Below, piece by piece: positions 10,532 through 20,320 of a DNA stretch of 64,000 nt. The notes beneath the pieces were generated by a model. The model had not been told where the DNA came from. It made no database searches and saw nothing but the letters and a program-made list of their open reading frames with translations. The stretch comes from an uncultured Psychroserpens sp. (GTDB lineage Bacteria; Bacteroidota; Bacteroidia; Flavobacteriales; Flavobacteriaceae). The stretch covers positions 62,001 through 126,000 of the forward strand of contig NZ_CANNDQ010000003.1 of NCBI RefSeq assembly GCF_947503375.1, in the 5' to 3' direction. The position numbers were made by a program, and so were the translations under genes. Position 1 is the first letter of the stretch; the number at the start of each line of letters is the position of its first letter.

Positions 10532-13500
10532 TTAATGTTTTTTAATTGCTCTTTTAGTAATTATTTGACCATTAGATAAGGTCACTTTTGCAATATAAGC
10601 ACTTTGACTCAAACTACTAAGATCATACACTTCAGTAGTGCCATCTCCATCAAGATTATAAATAGTTCTACCTAGAAGGTCAATAATTTCAACATGCTTA
10701 ATGCTAATAGTATTACCAACTGAAAACTCTACACTACCATTGTTTAGTTCAATAATCTTCAAATCGTTGTTGGTTAATTGATTTTCAGCTGTTGAAAGTG
10801 TTTCACGTTGGAAAACAATTTCAAAACGATCGTTAAACTCTCCATCGTCAGATGTAAATGTATAAGGTGATTCAATCAAATTATGAGTGAAGCCTATTAG
10901 CTTATCTTTAAGGAAAATTTCTTGGTCTTCAGTATAGAATAAACCATCAACAGCATGAATTGCAATTGTATAATTACCTGAAGTGGTACTATGGTAACCT
11001 AACGGGATTACATCATTATCATTAAAAGGAAGTGCTCTACCTTGAATTACGAAGTAATCATTTTCTATTAATGAATAGAAGCTTTGCTCATCTTCATAGA
11101 ATGAATCAAATGCATCATAAAGTCTATCTCTTTCATATGTTGCGTTAGGCACATAACCTAATAAGATTCTATCTGTACTACTATTATCAGATTCTGAAGC
11201 AAAGTCTAACCATATTCTATGCTTTTCTTGATTAACAATAGTATTGTTCTGGTTATTACTTGTACTACTTGATCTGTAAAACTGTGAATTGTCATAAGTT
11301 CTACTTCTCATACTGTTTGTGAAAGTTGCAGTTTGCGTATTGTCTGCAACACCATTGACCATATTCACCATAAAGCTTTGTCCAGCAGCAATAAACCCAT
11401 TAAACCCTAGAGGTCCACTTGTTGTACCTGTTCCATTATAGGTTATATAGTCATTTTCGTCATAATTGAATCCATTATTTTGTTCATAGAAAGGATCTGG
11501 TATTGCACTACTAGGAAGTACTCCATGAGTCCAAATATTCACAAAACCATCTAAGTTTGTATTGTCTGTAAGAAAAGTAAGTGCTGAAATTGATGATGGA
11601 TAAGGATTTCCTAAAAGATTCCAATCGTCATCTTCTTGGGTAATGTCTGCTGTGTTATAATTATTTCCTCTTAATATACTTACTGTTACATCACCATTAT
11701 TTGGTGTGCCATTGTTGAATGTCGCTTCTTCATTAGAAGGTGTTGTTTCATCTAAAGTTGTGGCTCCTCTAACAATATAACCTTGTCCTTCTTGCATCGA
11801 TGAACCTGCAGCAGGAACCCAATTACCTTGACCATTAGGAACACCATTTGCAGCCAAAGTATTCCAAGTGAAAATTCTATCTAAAGGTGTTCCAGAAGAG
11901 ATGTTATTTACATTAAACCCTGATACAGGAGATGACCAATATACATAATCTAAACGTCTTATAGATACGTTACGTCTCATGCTAATGTTGCCAATGTTGT
12001 CTACATCTTTTACTTGAATTAAAGAACCATTATTTTCTATGTCAAAAGTTCCATTATTAGTTACTATATTATCAACATGAGCATATCTCCCACTTGTAAT
12101 GGTTAATGTATTTCCAGCATTGATAGTCAAGTTACCATTTAAGTATAAATCGTTTGATACACTAGTATCAAAATCGTTATTTAAGATCAAATTGTAATAC
12201 TGTTCAGTACTAATTAATGGAGGTAGAGGAGTTCCTCCATAGGTTATAGTTTGCGCTGTATTTCCAGTAAATATTACAGTACTATTACCTTCTTGGAACG
12301 CATCATTATTTGGGTTTATCCAATCACCATGTAGGTACAATTCACCGTCAGAAGTAGTATTATCACCATCATCCATATTTAAAATTCCAGTAGATGATAA
12401 TTGTACATTTCCAAAGATTTCAATTTTATTGTTAATACTTCCAGATACAACTAAACTAAGATCAGAAATAGAAATATTATTACAATTTGCTAGATCATTA
12501 AATTCATTAGAAAAAGCAGCGTTTGCATCTACAACTGCATTATTTACAGATGTACTACTTATAATAACATCTGTGCTAGCATCAGGAACAGAAAGATTGC
12601 CCCAATTGGCACAATTAAACCAGTTACTGTCAACATCTCCAATCCATTGTCCTGCTGCTTCACCAGCACCAATATCAAAAGTTTTGCCTGCGGCAGAATT
12701 TGAGTTATCGCTAGGATCAAATGTATATCTTCCGCTTCCTAATGTCCAATTATTTGTAACATCCGAAACCTCATTGATTATTTCTCTTACTGTCGCTAGA
12801 CCATGCTCCTTATCATTTTCATAATAACCACTTACAGCACTTGTACTTGCGCTTTCGACATTAAAACAAGTTAACAATGATGGTAGGCGAGATTCTCTAG
12901 AGTTCCCACCAGAACTATCACCATTACATGCTTGTGAAAGCAATACCCAAGAGGCTCTATTGGTTAAACCGTGTAATAAACTACCATTTAAGAAATAGTT
13001 TGCTTCGTTTACATCTGCTGTGCCATCAAAAACAAAGTCGCCTTGAATCAAAAACATTTGATCAGAACTACTAGTAGAGATATTTGGTGTGCCTGCACTA
13101 ATTACAGTACCTGTAAAGTCACTAGTTCTTGTGGTGGTGGTGGTACCTTCAGTAACGGTAATAAAACTAAACCAATTAGCAGAATTGTTTGTTCTTATTT
13201 GAATTACCGATCCAGCAGGAATTGATGCAGTTCCTGTGTAAGTTATTCTTGCTTGGAATGGTTGGTCAGCTGCATTATCACTTCCTCCTCCCCATTTTTC
13301 AGTTCTCACATTAGCTGCTGCACCAGCTTCATAACGAGAATTCACAATTGAGAAACTTGTTCCTGTAGTTATATCTACCATGTTAGCAATGAGATATTCA
13401 TCTTCAGAGCCACTACCTATTACTTGCCCATCATAACCGACAAAAATCAAGTCTCCAGGTCCAAATGCAGTTCCAACTATACTTCCATCATTGGCATTAG

Positions 13501-15388
13501 CTAGAATATCAAAATTGTAATTACCTTCATTAGCATCAGAATTGCTAATATTAATTTCATTTGTAAATAACCCCGTAACAGCGCTATTAAATGTAACTGT
13601 AAAAGTCGTTGATTCGTTAACATCTAAATCCGTATCAGTTGGTTGTGTTATTGTAAACTCTTGCGGTGCAGAAGTATCTGTTAATGTTATTGGAAGTGTT
13701 AGAGTTAGATTTGTAGTTCCTATATTTCTAATCGTATAGGTTTTTACAATATCAGTATTAATTAATGCTGAGCCAAAGTTTGTATTGTTTGCTTCTATTG
13801 GAGATGTACTATCATCAGAAATGCTAATGCCATTGCTAGAAACATCAATTTCAGGGCCAGCTACAGGTGTCCCACATACGACAACTACATCGTCAAATGC
13901 CAAGTTGCCAGCACTTTTGTTATAAGTAAATCTAAACTGTTCAATATTATTTGGTAGTGCTGGTATTGAAGAGCCGTCATAAGTAACAGTTGTATCGGTA
14001 GTAGGAATATTAGTAATATTGTCTACGATAACCCAACTTGCGCCATTAAAGCCTTCGATCAATAATTCTGAAGCTGCATTTGTGCCATTGCCTTTGATCC
14101 AAAAAGTCAAACTAGAAGCATTAGTAAACGTTGGAGAAACCAATACATCACCTGTAGTATTAAATTGGACTGAGTTTGGATTCAAACCTGAACTTGCATT
14201 TGAAGTATAATTTCCTGTTCCTGTAGCTGTCCATCCACCAAAAGAAGCGCCAGTAAAAGAGTCAAAGCTCTCATCAATACATGCGCCGTTAACCACAGTT
14301 AATTCAGCTTCTGTAGAGGTTACGATTGGACAAGGTGAATTACCAGAAACTAATACACGATAGCGATCACCAGTATTTGCTAAAGTTACTGGTGCTGTAA
14401 CATAAGTATCAGAATCACCACCTACGTTTGTCCAGATACCACCTCCATCAGTAGAAACCTGCCATTGAAATAAAGTGTTATTAGTTGCTGCTACTGTAAA
14501 TGTTGCATTACTACCAACAGTAGCAGTGTCATCTGCTGGTTGAGTAGAAATATTTACAGGCTCAAAAATTGTGATAGGTATAGATACATTAGCAACAGAC
14601 CAGCAAGAGACACCATCATAAGCTCTGACATAATAATCTCCAGTAGTAGTAACGTTCAAATCGGTAGTTACTGGATTAGCTGTTGAGGTGCCGTTGGAGG
14701 CTGTTTGCCAATAATAAGTAACGCCAGCAAGAGGCTCGCCAGTACCATAGTTATAAGTTAACGTAGTACTTGAGCATTCAGGTGTTGTACCAGTGATAGT
14801 TCCAGTAGGATCTGTTGGCGCTATACATGATGAACAATTTATGGTTTGTGCAGTATTTACGGTGCCATTAGTACTTGTGATGTTTGCAACCCAAGAAAAA
14901 TCTGAATAATCACAACCAGATCCTTGTAGTTGTAAACTTTCTGTAGTAGCTGTTCCGTTTCCTTCAGTTGCACCTATATCTGTAGAAGTAGAACCATTGG
15001 CAACATCATTAGTAGCATTAAAACTTCCTTCATAGCTCAAAAATTGAATAACGCTATTCGGGTTTGTACATACCAATGCCAATCCATCGGGAGCACCATT
15101 CTGTAAGCCTGCAATTGAAATCCAATAAAATGTTACTCCATTAGTGGTTGTTCCTCCTGTTGTAGGAACATTGGCAGAAGCATAAGATTGACCATTAGCA
15201 CCATTGTATGCTATAACTTGTAAATCATTAATACAAGCAGAGCCAGTTGGGACAGCAATTTCTACTCCTTCATTTACATCACCACCAGCATTGTCATAAT
15301 GAATTTCGTTTATCCAAGGGGTTTGTCCAAAACTTGAAGATATAACACATAAAAGTGCTATTACGATAAGGGCGTAATTCTTTTTCAT
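10532..15388 (-). CDS. Giant secreted multidomain protein with T9SS type A sorting domain
   Basis: This 1618-residue protein has a signal peptide (to about residue 21, SSFGQ). Visible parts in order are: a lamin-tail-like domain (about 22-185, beginning INEIHYDNAG); Ig-like regions (about 190-365); a MAM/concanavalin-like domain (about 370-505); a choice-of-anchor D (ASPM/SPD-2/Hydin-like) domain (about 512-635, PEIDVSSNG to SNSDANEGNYNF); a second lamin-tail-like stretch (about 640-890); a beta-helix-like segment starting near WIGDVDSNWFNCANW; and a C-terminal T9SS type A domain (about 1545-1618, VEIIDLLGRTIYNL, ending KRAIKKH). It is likely exported by T9SS and attached to or released from the cell surface, with a possible adhesive role. 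No catalytic domain was recognised. Confidence 0.8.
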   Translation of the reverse strand: MKKNYALIVIALLCVISSSFGQTPWINEIHYDNAGGDVNEGVEIAVPTGSACINDLQVIAYNGANGQSYASANVPTTGGTTTNGVTFYWISIAGLQNGAPDGLALVCTNPNSVIQFLSYEGSFNATNDVANGSTSTDIGATEGNGTATTESLQLQGSGCDYSDFSWVANITSTNGTVNTAQTINCSSCIAPTDPTGTITGTTPECSSTTLTYNYGTGEPLAGVTYYWQTASNGTSTANPVTTDLNVTTTGDYYVRAYDGVSCWSVANVSIPITIFEPVNISTQPADDTATVGSNATFTVAATNNTLFQWQVSTDGGGIWTNVGGDSDTYVTAPVTLANTGDRYRVLVSGNSPCPIVTSTEAELTVVNGACIDESFDSFTGASFGGWTATGTGNYTSNASSGLNPNSVQFNTTGDVLVSPTFTNASSLTFWIKGNGTNAASELLIEGFNGASWVIVDNITNIPTTDTTVTYDGSSIPALPNNIEQFRFTYNKSAGNLAFDDVVVVCGTPVAGPEIDVSSNGISISDDSTSPIEANNTNFGSALINTDIVKTYTIRNIGTTNLTLTLPITLTDTSAPQEFTITQPTDTDLDVNESTTFTVTFNSAVTGLFTNEINISNSDANEGNYNFDILANANDGSIVGTAFGPGDLIFVGYDGQVIGSGSEDEYLIANMVDITTGTSFSIVNSRYEAGAAANVRTEKWGGGSDNAADQPFQARITYTGTASIPAGSVIQIRTNNSANWFSFITVTEGTTTTTRTSDFTGTVISAGTPNISTSSSDQMFLIQGDFVFDGTADVNEANYFLNGSLLHGLTNRASWVLLSQACNGDSSGGNSRESRLPSLLTCFNVESASTSAVSGYYENDKEHGLATVREIINEVSDVTNNWTLGSGRYTFDPSDNSNSAAGKTFDIGAGEAAGQWIGDVDSNWFNCANWGNLSVPDASTDVIISSTSVNNAVVDANAAFSNEFNDLANCNNISISDLSLVVSGSINNKIEIFGNVQLSSTGILNMDDGDNTTSDGELYLHGDWINPNNDAFQEGNSTVIFTGNTAQTITYGGTPLPPLISTEQYYNLILNNDFDTSVSNDLYLNGNLTINAGNTLTITSGRYAHVDNIVTNNGTFDIENNGSLIQVKDVDNIGNISMRRNVSIRRLDYVYWSSPVSGFNVNNISSGTPLDRIFTWNTLAANGVPNGQGNWVPAAGSSMQEGQGYIVRGATTLDETTPSNEEATFNNGTPNNGDVTVSILRGNNYNTADITQEDDDWNLLGNPYPSSISALTFLTDNTNLDGFVNIWTHGVLPSSAIPDPFYEQNNGFNYDENDYITYNGTGTTSGPLGFNGFIAAGQSFMVNMVNGVADNTQTATFTNSMRSRTYDNSQFYRSSSTSNNQNNTIVNQEKHRIWLDFASESDNSSTDRILLGYVPNATYERDRLYDAFDSFYEDEQSFYSLIENDYFVIQGRALPFNDNDVIPLGYHSTTSGNYTIAIHAVDGLFYTEDQEIFLKDKLIGFTHNLIESPYTFTSDDGEFNDRFEIVFQRETLSTAENQLTNNDLKIIELNNGSVEFSVGNTISIKHVEIIDLLGRTIYNLDGDGTTEVYDLSSLSQSAYIAKVTLSNGQIITKRAIKKH

Positions 15389-15501
15389 AGGGAAAATTAA
15401 TTTATTGCCTTAATGGCAAACGTGCAAATTTAATCAAAAATACGTAGAAATGAACGTTTTACGAACTCAGATTTATTAACAAAATGTTATAATTTAGCGC
15501 T

Positions 15502-15975
15502 ATGATTCCACGAAAAACATATACTGTCGATGAAGCACGAAAACGTATGGAACGTTATTGTGTCTATCAGGAACGTTGCCATAAAGAAGTGCATCAAAAA
15601 TTATATGAAATGCGAATGATTCCTGAAGCTCGAGATCAAATAGTGGTTCATTTGATAAAGCATAACTTTCTGAATGAAGAACGTTATGCAAAAGCTTTTG
15701 TAAATGGTAAGTTCAGAATAAAAAAGTGGGGAAGACAACGCTTAAAATTAGAATTGAAACGAAAAGATATAAGTAAGATAAATATTGCCACAGCACTCAA
15801 GGAGATTAGGGATGAGGAGTATCATAAAACCTTAGATGCGATTGCTGAGAAACGATTAATAGTTATTAAAGAAAGTAATCGCCAAAAAAAAAGAAAGAAG
15901 TTAGCAGATTTCCTTTTGTATCGCGGATGGGAAAGCTCTTTAGTTTATGAGAAGGTTAAAGACTTGATTCCATAA
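15502..15975 (+). CDS. recX: RecA regulator RecX
   Basis: The 157-residue, highly basic protein matches the RecX family in length and helical repeat pattern: CHKEVHQKLYEM near residue 26, the hallmark FLNEERYAKAFVNGKF near residue 56, then KWGRQRLKLELKRKDI, and a C-terminal FLLYRGWESSLVYEKV. RecX binds RecA filaments and limits recombinase activity. It is transcribed alone here, unlinked to recA in this window, and ends at a bidirectional terminator. Confidence 0.92.
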   Translation: MIPRKTYTVDEARKRMERYCVYQERCHKEVHQKLYEMRMIPEARDQIVVHLIKHNFLNEERYAKAFVNGKFRIKKWGRQRLKLELKRKDISKINIATALKEIRDEEYHKTLDAIAEKRLIVIKESNRQKKRKKLADFLLYRGWESSLVYEKVKDLIP

Positions 15976-16008
15976 AAAAATCTTAGACTATAATCCTAAG
16001 ATTTTTTT
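15974..16008. terminator. Bidirectional intrinsic terminator
   Basis: An A7-TCTTAG stem pairs with CTAAGA-T7 across a 9-base loop. It overlaps the recX stop codon and also serves the convergent small outer-membrane protein gene. Confidence 0.8.
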
Positions 16009-16029
16009 ATGTTTTTAAATAGAAGTTTT

Positions 16030-16521
16030 CTATAAATTAAAAGTAGCTCCTATATTTAATGCAAATTGATTGTGTATGTAATAACCAACATCAGACTTGT
16101 CGTCACTATATTTTGCTAAAGGGAAACTTGCTTCGGTAAATATTCCGAATCCATCAGAGAAAAAATAGCGTGCGCCTACATGACCACCAAAGTTTTTCAA
16201 ACTTAGATTTAAGCCAGGATATACATCAAAATTTTCATCAATATTTATCACGTTACCGAGATTGGCATTAAAGCGTGCTTCAAGATCAAAACGATCACCA
16301 AAATCAGCATCCAATCGATCATCAACTCCTAGCGCATAGGTCGATGAAACACCAACTGAGATGTTTTCACCTAAACCGTAATCATAACTAACATTAATAC
16401 CTGTGGCTTCGTCTTGTATGTTAGCACCAACTTGAAATTTTTGATCTCCTTTACCTTTAAATGCTTGAGCATTAACAAATGAAACAGAGATTAAAGTGAC
16501 AATTAAAAATAAATTTTTCAT
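16030..16521 (-). CDS. Small outer-membrane beta-barrel protein (DUF6646-like)
   Basis: The 163-residue protein starts with a signal peptide (MKNLFLIVTLISVSFVNAQ). Its mature region of about 144 residues alternates polar and hydrophobic residues in some eight strands and ends with a terminal phenylalanine/leucine strand (FALNIGATFNL), the usual mark of an outer-membrane barrel. The opening AFKGKGDQKFQVGANIQD and central VYPGLNLSLKNFGGHVGARYFF segments look like the Bacteroidota family DUF6646, recalled rather than searched. It is monocistronic. No specific function can be assigned. Confidence 0.75.
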   Translation of the reverse strand: MKNLFLIVTLISVSFVNAQAFKGKGDQKFQVGANIQDEATGINVSYDYGLGENISVGVSSTYALGVDDRLDADFGDRFDLEARFNANLGNVINIDENFDVYPGLNLSLKNFGGHVGARYFFSDGFGIFTEASFPLAKYSDDKSDVGYYIHNQFALNIGATFNL

Positions 16522-16583
16522 AATATGAATCTAAAAATTTGAGACGGCAAATATATCATAACTTTTTATTACAGAACGACTTT

Positions 16584-17450
16584 CTAACTAAAAGTCTTAT
16601 TTGTACGAGAAATAGCTTGCGCATTTTTCCAATCAATCCACTCTTGGCCTTTGATACGTCTCATAAAATTATCAAAATGTCGCATTATTAATACATTATA
16701 TAAAGCTTTACCTAAATTTTTTGGACGCCTAGCAATAGCGCGTAAACTCATAGAAAACCCTGGAGTTAGATATTTCATATAATGCCAATAACCTTCAGGC
16801 ATGTATAAAATTTCGCCATGATTTAAATAACATTGCCACCCTTTTGCATGCTTTAATGCTGGCCATTTTTTTAAATTAGGATTAGAAAAATCAATATCTT
16901 CTCGTGTAATTAAAGAATGAGGTATTTTATATAAATAGTTATTTTGGTTTTGATCAAAGAGAATACAAAGTTTTTTTCCTTCAAAATGAAAATGGAAAAT
17001 ATTCGCTAGATCTATGTCATAATGCATAAATGTATGAGAGTCTCTTCCTCCAAAAAACAACATTGGAAGACTTTTCATTAATTTCAAACCAAAATTTGGA
17101 TATGAGAAATCGTTTTGCAGTTGAGGTATTTCCTTCAAAATATTCCAAAGAAAAATACGATATTTAGTTGGTTTTGTTTTTAGTAAATCAACATAAACGC
17201 TCATTTTCATTTTTGCATGAGGTTCATTAAACCCATCTTTATAATCTACAGGTCGATCATCATAAAGAGGTACTGTTTTGTCTCCAGCAATCTCCTTCAT
17301 ATAATCCAAACTCCACTTAGTATATGCAGGCCAATCTTCTATAAAAGATTCAATAACCACAGGTTTTTGTGGTTTGAAGTAGTTACTGATAAATTCCGCC
17401 TTAGTGATGTTTTTCACACGGGGAATGTCTTGAAGATTCAATGTGGACAT
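16584..17450 (-). CDS. Cupin-8/JmjC-like Fe(II)/2-oxoglutarate dioxygenase-type protein
   Basis: This 288-residue protein resembles the cupin_8 (JmjC-like) family of hydroxylases. Candidate iron ligands are visible: His143 and Asp145 (MHYDID) and a distal His223 (GYWHYMKY), the HxD...H facial triad. The N-terminal KPVVIESFIEDWPAY (residues 29-43) is the family's typical entry motif. Family members hydroxylate proteins or small molecules using Fe(II), O2 and 2-oxoglutarate; the substrate here is unknown. A -7-like TAACTTTG lies just upstream on the minus strand (17468-17475). The gene appears monocistronic. Confidence 0.8.
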   Translation of the reverse strand: MSTLNLQDIPRVKNITKAEFISNYFKPQKPVVIESFIEDWPAYTKWSLDYMKEIAGDKTVPLYDDRPVDYKDGFNEPHAKMKMSVYVDLLKTKPTKYRIFLWNILKEIPQLQNDFSYPNFGLKLMKSLPMLFFGGRDSHTFMHYDIDLANIFHFHFEGKKLCILFDQNQNNYLYKIPHSLITREDIDFSNPNLKKWPALKHAKGWQCYLNHGEILYMPEGYWHYMKYLTPGFSMSLRAIARRPKNLGKALYNVLIMRHFDNFMRRIKGQEWIDWKNAQAISRTNKTFS

Positions 17451-17669
17451 CAGAAAAAATTAGTGCTCAAAGTTAAGAAAACGTTACGAAAACCGATTAA
17501 TTGTCTGTTAAAATTTAAAAAAAAGTAGAGACCAAATATTTCTTATTGTTTTTAATTTCTGTATTGTTAAGGTAACTATTGTAGTTCAAAATATAGGTGT
17601 AATACTACTGAAACTTTTTTTAATAGCAGTATGTAATCAAAAAATCATTAAAACTAGAGCAAGTCTAGC

Positions 17670-18764
17670 TTATTTTAGAACTTTTGCTTTTGCTTTTGCT
17701 TCTTCGTTACGCTCAATAGTATGATCTGGTCTTGACCATTTTGGCTTTTCTCCTAATGCTTTGAATTGTGAGTCTTTGGCCTCAATAGATTGTGGTTGCA
17801 TTTTTTTGATAAATGGCTTTTGAGGATTCAATCCTAACAATTTAAACATTTCCATATCTTCATTAACATCAGGATTGGGAGTTGTTAATAATTTATCCCC
17901 TGCAAATATTGAATTAGCTCCAGCAAAGAAACACATTGCTTGACCCTCACGACTCATTTCTGTCCTACCTGCACTTAGACGAACTTGTGTTTCTGGCATT
18001 ACAATTCTAGTAGTAGCTACCATACGAACCATATCCCAAATTGATACTGGTTTTTGATCTTCTAAAGGTGTACCCTCAACTGCTACGAGTGCGTTAATTG
18101 GAACAGATTCAGGCTGAGGATTTAGCGTTGATAATGCCACAAGCATACCTGCTCTGTCTTCAGTTTTTTCACCCATACCAATTATTCCTCCAGAGCAAAC
18201 CGTAACATTAGTTTTGCGTACATTATCAATAGTTTCTAGACGGTCTTCATAACCACGAGTAGAAATAACTTCCTTGTAGTATTCTTCTGAAGAATCTAAG
18301 TTGTGATTGTAGGCGTACAAACCTGCTTCAGCTAGTCTTTGAGCTTGATTTTCGGTAATCATACCTAGCGTGCAACACACCTCCATGTCAAGTTTATTAA
18401 TGGTACGAACCATTTCTAAGACTTGATCAAATTCTTCACCATCTTTTACATTACGCCAAGCTGCACCCATACAAACTCGAGAACTTCCAGATGATTTTGC
18501 CCTTAGTGCTTGCGCTTTGACCTGTTGAACGGTCATAAGGTCATTGCCTTCTATATCAGTATGATATCTAGCAGCTTGTGGGCAATATCCACAATCTTCA
18601 GGACATCCGCCTGTTTTAATAGAGAGCAACGTTGATACTTGAACGGTATTAGGGTCGTGATACTTACGATGTAATGTAGCAGCATCGTATAACAGTTCCA
18701 TTAATGGCTTATTGTAAATTTCTAAAATCTCTTCTTTAGTCCAATTGTGTCTTGTTTCGCTCAT
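17670..18764 (-). CDS. bioB: Biotin synthase
   Basis: This 364-residue radical-SAM enzyme inserts sulfur into dethiobiotin to form biotin. The 4Fe-4S/SAM cysteines are Cys54, Cys58 and Cys61 in GGCPEDCGYCPQ. Further family landmarks are the conserved GAAWRN segment after CMG (near 108) and the arginine region MPETQVRLSAGR (near 257). The C-terminal tail of about 25 residues is Lys/Ala-rich and longer than in the E. coli enzyme. The gene is on the same strand as the bioF-bioA cluster but is separated from it by flotillin genes and a terminator, so it is probably transcribed on its own. Confidence 0.95.
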   Translation of the reverse strand: MSETRHNWTKEEILEIYNKPLMELLYDAATLHRKYHDPNTVQVSTLLSIKTGGCPEDCGYCPQAARYHTDIEGNDLMTVQQVKAQALRAKSSGSSRVCMGAAWRNVKDGEEFDQVLEMVRTINKLDMEVCCTLGMITENQAQRLAEAGLYAYNHNLDSSEEYYKEVISTRGYEDRLETIDNVRKTNVTVCSGGIIGMGEKTEDRAGMLVALSTLNPQPESVPINALVAVEGTPLEDQKPVSIWDMVRMVATTRIVMPETQVRLSAGRTEMSREGQAMCFFAGANSIFAGDKLLTTPNPDVNEDMEMFKLLGLNPQKPFIKKMQPQSIEAKDSQFKALGEKPKWSRPDHTIERNEEAKAKAKVLK

Positions 18765-18856
18765 GATTCAAAAATAAAATATTAAATAAATAAATTATAG
18801 TAACTAGGCTTTAAATATGAATTGTTTTTTAACAATGGTATTTAAATTTCGTTCAT

Positions 18857-18882
18857 AAAAAAATCCGCTTTAAGCGGATTTT
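18857..18882 (-). terminator. Intrinsic terminator after the flotillin gene
   Basis: On the minus strand, AATCCGCTT pairs with AAGCGGATT and is followed by a T run. It starts within ten bases of the flotillin stop codon and isolates bioB from the upstream genes. Confidence 0.85.
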
Positions 18883-18889
18883 CATTTTT

Positions 18890-20320
18890 TCAATTCTCAT
18901 CATCTTCAGATAACTTAGGATGTGATCTATGTTCTTCTGATTCCTTTTTGTCTTTACCTTTCAAATATTCAGGTAAATCCATACCAGCCATATTGAACAT
19001 CTCTTGAAGTGGTGGAACCGATTTATACATGCCTGAGAGGAAATTAGCTGTAGATGATTTTCCATCTTTGCCATTTGCTCCATTATCCCAAACGGTTACC
19101 TTATCAATTTTAATATTCTTGATAGCTTCGGCTTGAGTTTTGACAAGTTCAGGTAATTTATCAGCTATCAATAATAATACAGCATCTCTACTACTGTCGC
19201 CAGCAGCTTTCACAATTTGTTCCATACCAGCAGCTTGTTTGGTTAAGATTTCAAATTGACCTTGTGCTTCAGCTTGAGCTTTAAATAAGATAGCATCAGC
19301 TTCACCTTTTGCTTTTCTTCTAATACGTTCAGCTTCAGCTTCAGCATCAATTTCAACTTTACGTTTGTCAATTTCTGCAGGAACAATGACATCTGCCATT
19401 TGAGATGAACGCTCACGTTCAGCTCTAGCAACTTCAGCTAATTGTTCAGCTGCATAAGACTCTTCTAAAGCTTTTGCACTTTGAACTTTTTCAGCAGCGA
19501 TTGCCACACGTTCAGCTTCTGCTTCACGTTGGCGACGTAATGAGTCTGAATTAGCTACAGCGATCTTAGCAGTATTTTCTCCTTCTACAGCTTGAGCATT
19601 TGCTGCGGCAACCTGTGATCTTTCATCTTGTACAGCATTTGCTTCACCAATAGATCCATCTCTAGTTTTTTCAGCAACTGATTTACGTGCTGCGTTAATT
19701 GCATGTGCGGCAGCTTCTTTACCTAAAGCTTCAATGTATCCAGATTCGTCAACAATATCTGTAATATTTACGTTGATTAATTTTAAACCAACTTTCTTTA
19801 ATTCAGATTCTACACTTGCAGAAATGTTAGTTAGGAATTTATCACGATCGTTATTAATTTCTTCAATATCCATTGAAGCGACAACCAAACGTAATTGTCC
19901 GAAAATAATTTCTTGCGCTAGTTCTTGAATTTCATTTTGACCCAAACCTAATAAACGTTCAGCAGCATTTTGCATCACACCTGGTTCCGTAGAGATACCA
20001 ATAGTAAATCGTGAAGGCACATTAACACGAATGTTTTGTTTAGATAATGCGTTAATTAGATTAACCTCAATAGAAATAGGTGTTAGGTCTAGAAATTCAT
20101 AATCTTGAATAACTGGAAAAATAAATGCAGCTCCACCATGTATACACTTAGCCGATTGTCCGCCACCAACTTTTCCGTAGACCACTAAAATGCGATCTGA
20201 AGGACAGCGCTTATAACGTTTAATTAAGATGATTAGAAAGACAAAGACAAAGAGTATTGCAAAAATAACTGCAATAGGGAAGCCTAAATCAAAGTTTTGT
20301 TGTGTCAGAAGGTAGTTCAT
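18890..20320 (-). CDS. Flotillin/SPFH-domain protein
   Basis: The 476-residue protein has an N-terminal membrane helix (about residues 13-34), then an SPFH/band-7 domain (about 40-220, with FTIGISTEPGVMQNAAERLLG and a long NVNITDIVDESGYIEALGKEAAA segment), and a long Ala/Glu-rich coiled coil (about 215-365), followed by the flotillin-type C-terminus. Flotillins oligomerise in the inner membrane and organise microdomains. The gene begins inside the preceding NfeD-like gene (32-base overlap) and no alternative start is plausible, so the two are probably translationally coupled. The terminal ~30 residues are charged and disordered. Confidence 0.92.
   Translation of the reverse strand: MNYLLTQQNFDLGFPIAVIFAILFVFVFLIILIKRYKRCPSDRILVVYGKVGGGQSAKCIHGGAAFIFPVIQDYEFLDLTPISIEVNLINALSKQNIRVNVPSRFTIGISTEPGVMQNAAERLLGLGQNEIQELAQEIIFGQLRLVVASMDIEEINNDRDKFLTNISASVESELKKVGLKLINVNITDIVDESGYIEALGKEAAAHAINAARKSVAEKTRDGSIGEANAVQDERSQVAAANAQAVEGENTAKIAVANSDSLRRQREAEAERVAIAAEKVQSAKALEESYAAEQLAEVARAERERSSQMADVIVPAEIDKRKVEIDAEAEAERIRRKAKGEADAILFKAQAEAQGQFEILTKQAAGMEQIVKAAGDSSRDAVLLLIADKLPELVKTQAEAIKNIKIDKVTVWDNGANGKDGKSSTANFLSGMYKSVPPLQEMFNMAGMDLPEYLKGKDKKESEEHRSHPKLSEDDEN

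Noticed and set aside
13131..13144. Short GTG trinucleotide repeat in the giant protein gene
   Set aside because: About four and a half units only, encoding a run of threonines (TTTTT) in frame; too short to claim a phase-variable tract.
12429..14210. Long plus-strand frames of 60-131 residues inside the giant T9SS protein gene
   Set aside because: They are antisense to a well-supported 1618-residue gene with clear domain structure and show no recognisable domain of their own.
17651..17672. Hairpin at the end of bioB as a terminator
   Set aside because: The stem is only about 8 bp with a G-U pair, it overlaps the stop codon, and no strong T run follows directly.
18821..18836. ATTGTT-TTTT-AACAAT hairpin upstream of bioB as a biotin operator or attenuator
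   Set aside because: The arms are only 6 bp, very AT-rich, and do not match the inverted repeat upstream of bioF, so common regulation is not supported.
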